Source of the DNA: Bradyrhizobium sp. 1(2017)
GTDB taxonomy: Bacteria; Pseudomonadota; Alphaproteobacteria; Rhizobiales; Xanthobacteraceae
Direction: 5' to 3'
Length of the DNA: 64,000 nt
NCBI RefSeq assembly: GCF_011602485.2
Contig: NZ_CP050022.2
Location: 744,001-808,000 of the forward strand
Shown here: positions 61,322 through 64,000 of the stretch, one piece after another
Layout of the letters: the number at the start of each line of letters is the position of its first letter
How positions within the stretch are numbered: position 1 is the first letter of the stretch
Made by a program: the position numbers and the translations under genes
The notes under the pieces: model-generated
What the model was told of the DNA's origin: nothing
Seen by the model: the letters and a program-made list of their open reading frames with translations, nothing else
The model's database searches: none

Positions 61322-62155
61322 ATGACGGATTACGTAACCACGACCGACGGCACCGAACTGTTCTACAAGGATTGGGGACCTCGCAATGCTCAACCCATCG
61401 TGTTTCACCACGGATGGCCGCTGAGCTCCGACGAATGGGATCCGCAGCTCATGTACTTTCTGTCTCAGGGCTTCCGCGTGGTCGCCCATGACAGGCGCGG
61501 GCACGGCCGCTCGTCGCAAACCGAGCTCGGGACTGACATGGACACGTATGCGGCCGATGTCACCACCCTCGTAGAACGCCTCGATCTCTCGGGCGCCGTG
61601 CATATCGGTCATTCGACCGGAGGCGGTGAGGCAACACGCTATGTCGCTCGCGCGAAACCGGGTCGTGTGGCGAAGGCCGTGCTGGTCGGCGCCATCCCGC
61701 CGGTCATGCTGAAGTCGGACAAGAACCCGGGCGGGCTGCCGATCGAGGTTTTCGACGGATATCGTCAGGCACTTGCCGCCAATCGCGCCCAGCTCTACCT
61801 CGATGTCGCAAAAGGTCCGTTCTACGGCTTCAACCGGCCAGGCGCGCCGGTCCACGAGGGAACCATCCGGAATTGGTGGCGGCAGGGCATGATGGGCGCC
61901 ATCAAGCCGCACTATGATTGCATCAAGGTCTGGTCCGAGACCGACTTCACGGACGACCTGAAGCGGATCGGCGTGCCGGTGCTGGTGATGCACGGCGACG
62001 ATGACCAGGTCGTCCCCATCCATGATTCCGCCCTGTTGACCGTCAAGCTGCTCAAGCAGGGCGAACTCAAAGTCTACAAGGGCTATCCGCACGGCATGCT
62101 GGCGACGAACGCCGATGAACTCAATGCAGATATCCTCGCTTTCATCCGCAAATAG
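61322..62155 (+). CDS. Alpha/beta hydrolase, non-heme chloroperoxidase-like
   Basis: A 277-residue hydrolase close to cofactor-free haloperoxidases and esterases. The start at 61322 follows GGAGAGAAG. The oxyanion segment is HHGWPLSSDEWDPQ, the nucleophile elbow GHSTGGGEATRY, the acid lies in MHGDDDQVVP, and the His in YPHGMLATN. The long upstream open frame lacks coding character. Such enzymes hydrolyse esters and can perhydrolyse acids. It lies 36 bases before the split nitrile hydratase genes. Confidence 0.9.
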   Translation: MTDYVTTTDGTELFYKDWGPRNAQPIVFHHGWPLSSDEWDPQLMYFLSQGFRVVAHDRRGHGRSSQTELGTDMDTYAADVTTLVERLDLSGAVHIGHSTGGGEATRYVARAKPGRVAKAVLVGAIPPVMLKSDKNPGGLPIEVFDGYRQALAANRAQLYLDVAKGPFYGFNRPGAPVHEGTIRNWWRQGMMGAIKPHYDCIKVWSETDFTDDLKRIGVPVLVMHGDDDQVVPIHDSALLTVKLLKQGELKVYKGYPHGMLATNADELNADILAFIRK

Positions 62156-62191
62156 GGCCCGCACGCATCGAACAGCGTCAGGAGCGATCGC

Positions 62192-62539
62192 ATGAACGCC
62201 AACGCGCGCCCCATCACCGGCCCCGGGCCGCACGTTGTGCGGGCGCTCGGGGAGACGCCGATTTTCTCGCCCGGCGACACCGTCAGGGTGCTCAACCGTT
62301 CGCCGATCGGGCACTATCGCGTTCCGATCTATCTGCGCGGACGCGTAGGCGTCGTGGAGCGGGTGCTCGAACCCTCTCAGCTCGACAACGAACGCGAGGG
62401 CTTCGGGCTGAACGCCGGCGACAAGCGCCACTATTACCGGGTGGCCTTCGCGCTCGGGGAGCTGTGGCCCGGCTATGTGGGTCCGTCACATGACAATTTG
62501 CGCATTGAAGTCTTCGAGACATGGCTGGAGAGGATCTGA
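62192..62539 (+). CDS. Nitrile hydratase beta-subunit C-terminal half (separate polypeptide)
   Basis: A 115-residue SH3-like protein equal to the C-terminal domain of nitrile hydratase beta or a thiocyanate hydrolase subunit. Features are FSPGDTVRVLNRSPIGHYRV, PIYLRGRVGVVERVL, HYYRVAFALGELWPG and LRIEVFETWLE. AGGAG lies about 7 bases before the ATG. It is followed after one base by the alpha-subunit gene, with the beta N-terminal half after that, so the beta subunit is split and its parts are encoded in reverse order. Confidence 0.88.
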   Translation: MNANARPITGPGPHVVRALGETPIFSPGDTVRVLNRSPIGHYRVPIYLRGRVGVVERVLEPSQLDNEREGFGLNAGDKRHYYRVAFALGELWPGYVGPSHDNLRIEVFETWLERI

Positions 62540-62540
62540 C

Positions 62541-63233
62541 ATGGCAACGCAACCCGGCAATGCGGGTGATGAAGGGGATCACGCCCACCACCATGATCAC
62601 GACCACGATCATGATCATCCGCACGCGCCGATCGCGCAAGAAGTCGAACCGGGCTATTTCGAATTGATGGAGACCGCGATGCGGGAACTCCTGGTGGAGT
62701 GCAAGCTTATCGGCCCGGACGAAATCAGGCGACAAATCGAAGTGCTCGATTCCAGAACGCCGGCGCTCGGCGCCAAGGTCGTCGCCCGCGCATGGGTCGA
62801 TCCCACGTTTCGCGAAAAGCTCCTCGAAAACGGCCGAAAGACGTGCGAAGAATTCGGGATCAGCTTCTACGATGATACACAGCTCATTGTGCTTGAGAAC
62901 ACCGACACGGTGCACAATCTCATCGTTTGCACCCTGTGCTCATGTTATCCGCGACCTGTGCTCGGCCTCCCGCCGGATTGGTACAAGGCTCGGAATTATC
63001 GAGCGCGAGCGGTGATCGAGCCGCGCAAGGTGCTGGCGGAATTTGGTACCACCATCCCCGATGGTGTCGAGGTCCGCGTCAGCGATTCGACTGCAACGGT
63101 ACGCTTTCTGGTGCTTCCGATGCGCCCTGCCGGTACGGATGACTATGATGAAGAAGAGCTTGCGAGCTTGGTGACCCGGGATGCCATGATCGGCGTTATT
63201 CCGGTTCGCGTCAGTCAGGAGGCCGCGGCATGA
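62541..63233 (+). CDS. Nitrile hydratase alpha subunit, His-rich N-terminus (Co-type metal site)
   Basis: A 230-residue metal-binding subunit that hydrates nitriles to amides, or hydrolyses thiocyanate in related enzymes. The metal site is CTLCSC at 130-135 (Cys130, Cys133, Ser134, Cys135). Thr in VCTLCSC is the variant usual for cobalt enzymes. Two of the Cys are normally oxidised to sulfenic and sulfinic acids. Residues 14-28 are almost all His and Asp (HAHHHDHDHDHDHPH), an unusual built-in metal-collecting tail. It overlaps the next gene by four bases. Confidence 0.92.
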   Translation: MATQPGNAGDEGDHAHHHDHDHDHDHPHAPIAQEVEPGYFELMETAMRELLVECKLIGPDEIRRQIEVLDSRTPALGAKVVARAWVDPTFREKLLENGRKTCEEFGISFYDDTQLIVLENTDTVHNLIVCTLCSCYPRPVLGLPPDWYKARNYRARAVIEPRKVLAEFGTTIPDGVEVRVSDSTATVRFLVLPMRPAGTDDYDEEELASLVTRDAMIGVIPVRVSQEAAA

Positions 63234-63586
63234 GTCAGGCTGAAAACCTCGTCAATCGACTGCCCAACGACATTGGCGGTCTCACCGCCGGTCACATCGA
63301 GATGACCGATCACGAGCTGTTGCCGTGGGAGAAGCGCTGTCACGCGCTCGCGGACGTGCTGGACTTCCACAAGATCATCAACACCGAAGAGAAGAGGCGC
63401 GGGGTCGAGGCGCTCGGCACCGAGATGGTCGGCAAGCTAAGCTATTATGAGCGCTGGATTGTCGCTTTCGCCAATATTCTCTTTCAGAAGGGAATCCTGG
63501 CGCCCGAGCACCTCGCCGTAAAAATGGATGAGGTGCAAAAGCGCTGGCGGGACGAAGCGGCGAGAGCCTCGCGCGCGGGGTTGTAG
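63230..63586 (+). CDS. Nitrile hydratase beta-subunit N-terminal half (separate polypeptide)
   Basis: A 118-residue helical protein equal to the N-terminal domain of nitrile hydratase beta, which in many genomes is annotated as a nitrile hydratase accessory protein. Conserved stretches are LPWEKRCHALADVLDFHKII, RRGVEALGTEMVGKLSYYER and WIVAFANILFQKGIL. The ATG overlaps the alpha stop as ATGA. With the two preceding genes it should form an alpha/betaN/betaC enzyme like thiocyanate hydrolase or the three-subunit toyocamycin nitrile hydratase. No dedicated metallochaperone is visible before the window ends. Confidence 0.87.
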   Translation: MSQAENLVNRLPNDIGGLTAGHIEMTDHELLPWEKRCHALADVLDFHKIINTEEKRRGVEALGTEMVGKLSYYERWIVAFANILFQKGILAPEHLAVKMDEVQKRWRDEAARASRAGL

Positions 63587-63610
63587 CAGCGATCACTTGG
63601 AGGAGGTCTC

Positions 63611-64000
63611 ATGAGCACTGACAAAAACGAAGCCACCGAAGCGGATTACGACACGATCTTGCGTGCCAACGCGGAGCGGGTCTTCAGCGAACGCGACCCC
63701 GCGGCAAGGCGCCGCGCGCTCGATCAACTGTGGTTGCCGGATGGCATCCTTTATGAAGACGGCCATGCCGTGACCGGCCTTGATGCGATCTCGGACACGG
63801 TCGGTGCCCTGCTGGATACACTTCCACCAGGAATGACCTTTGCGGCCGTCGGTCCTGCCGTTGGCCATCACGGCCTGGGACGGCTGCGCTGGCAGGCTAA
63901 GGACGGCAGTGGCAATCCTACACCGATCTGGGGAACGGACGTTGGCATCTTCCGGGATGGCAAGATTGCGCAGCTCTATGTCTTGCTGGATCCGGCTCAA
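63611..64000 (+). CDS. SnoaL/NTF2-like protein (partial, runs off the window)
   Basis: ATG 63611 follows AGGAGG by about 5 bases, and the frame remains open to the last base, giving 130 residues without a stop. The sequence fits a SnoaL-like or NTF2-like fold: ERVFSERDPAARRRALDQLW, LPDGILYEDGHAVTGLDAIS, and later WGTDVGIFRDGKIAQLYVLL. Proteins of this fold include small isomerases, hydrolases and ligand binders. It follows the nitrile hydratase genes by 24 bases and probably belongs to the same operon. The C-terminus is outside the window. Confidence 0.78.
   Translation, partial: MSTDKNEATEADYDTILRANAERVFSERDPAARRRALDQLWLPDGILYEDGHAVTGLDAISDTVGALLDTLPPGMTFAAVGPAVGHHGLGRLRWQAKDGSGNPTPIWGTDVGIFRDGKIAQLYVLLDPAQ

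Noticed and set aside
1..64000. CRISPR array, rRNA genes, intact tRNA genes or insertion sequences
   Set aside because: No regularly spaced repeats, rRNA segments, full tRNA cloverleaf sequence or transposase were recognised on reading; only a tRNA-Ser 3' remnant was seen.

Overview
The window comes from a high-GC alphaproteobacterium. A DUF3606 protein, an IalB-family protein, a HisKA_2-type GAF sensor kinase, an SRAP protein behind paired zinc-ribbon proteins, and a split nitrile hydratase all fit the Bradyrhizobium/Rhodopseudomonas/Afipia group. This placement is inferred from protein content; no rRNA or other marker gene is present. Most genes sit in tight operons with ATGA or GTGA overlaps. 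Several breaks and gene remnants show that the left third is a rearranged accessory region.

1-10 kb is a defence and mobile region. An AIPR-family protein overlaps the tail of an upstream gene and faces a Vsr endonuclease plus C5-cytosine methyltransferase pair. Next is a 5'-truncated tyrosine recombinase, joined head to head at about 5.37 kb to a 5'-truncated metallophosphoesterase. A three-gene operon follows (5.6-10.0 kb): a soluble AAA+/M41 FtsH-like protease, the C-terminal part of a P-loop-type ATPase, and a three-part protein with a degenerate NTPase-like region, a HEPN-like RNxxAH motif and a polynucleotide-kinase-like P-loop domain. This operon is the strongest candidate for an undescribed conflict or RNA-damage/repair system.

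10-20 kb carries an SRAP gene (DNA-protein crosslink sensor) with two zinc-ribbon partners, a GAF/histidine kinase, and a copper/silver efflux operon (small Met/Cys-rich protein, FixH-like protein, CusB, CusA). Broken pieces are scattered here: a 5' SRAP fragment, a 3' SRAP fragment, half an MFS transporter and an unidentified C-terminal coding fragment.

20-27 kb is transcribed leftward. It holds an IalB-like protein with an alpha/beta hydrolase, then a sulfatase operon: formylglycine-generating enzyme, two small membrane proteins, arylsulfatase, DUF1622 membrane protein and a secreted HAD phosphatase. 27-36 kb is mixed: ion channel, DnaQ-like exonuclease, DUF3606, stand-alone ATP-dependent DNA ligase, DUF2235 hydrolase, a tRNA-Ser 3' remnant with a decayed prpF-like gene, isochorismatase-family hydrolase, LysR regulator and pirin.

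36.8-45.8 kb is one rightward catabolic operon: aromatic-acid MFS importer, Rieske O-demethylase-type oxygenase and its reductase, aldehyde dehydrogenase, coniferyl-alcohol-dehydrogenase-like SDR, flavin hydroxylase, gentisate 1,2-dioxygenase and a fumarylacetoacetase-family hydrolase. It is followed by a convergent IclR regulator. Together the genes suggest uptake and oxidation of a methoxylated benzyl alcohol, aldehyde or acid, O-demethylation and hydroxylation to gentisate, and ring cleavage.

46-61 kb is a long leftward run of stress and xenobiotic genes: LysR, DUF1348, PNPOx/ferredoxin-reductase fusion, GST, EmrAB-like pump, Asp-nucleophile alpha/beta hydrolase, an SDR lacking the catalytic Lys, a 961-residue winged-helix/STAND regulator, and Dps. 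61-64 kb runs rightward with a chloroperoxidase-like hydrolase and a three-polypeptide nitrile hydratase/thiocyanate hydrolase-type enzyme with a His-rich alpha N-terminus. A SnoaL-like gene then runs off the end.
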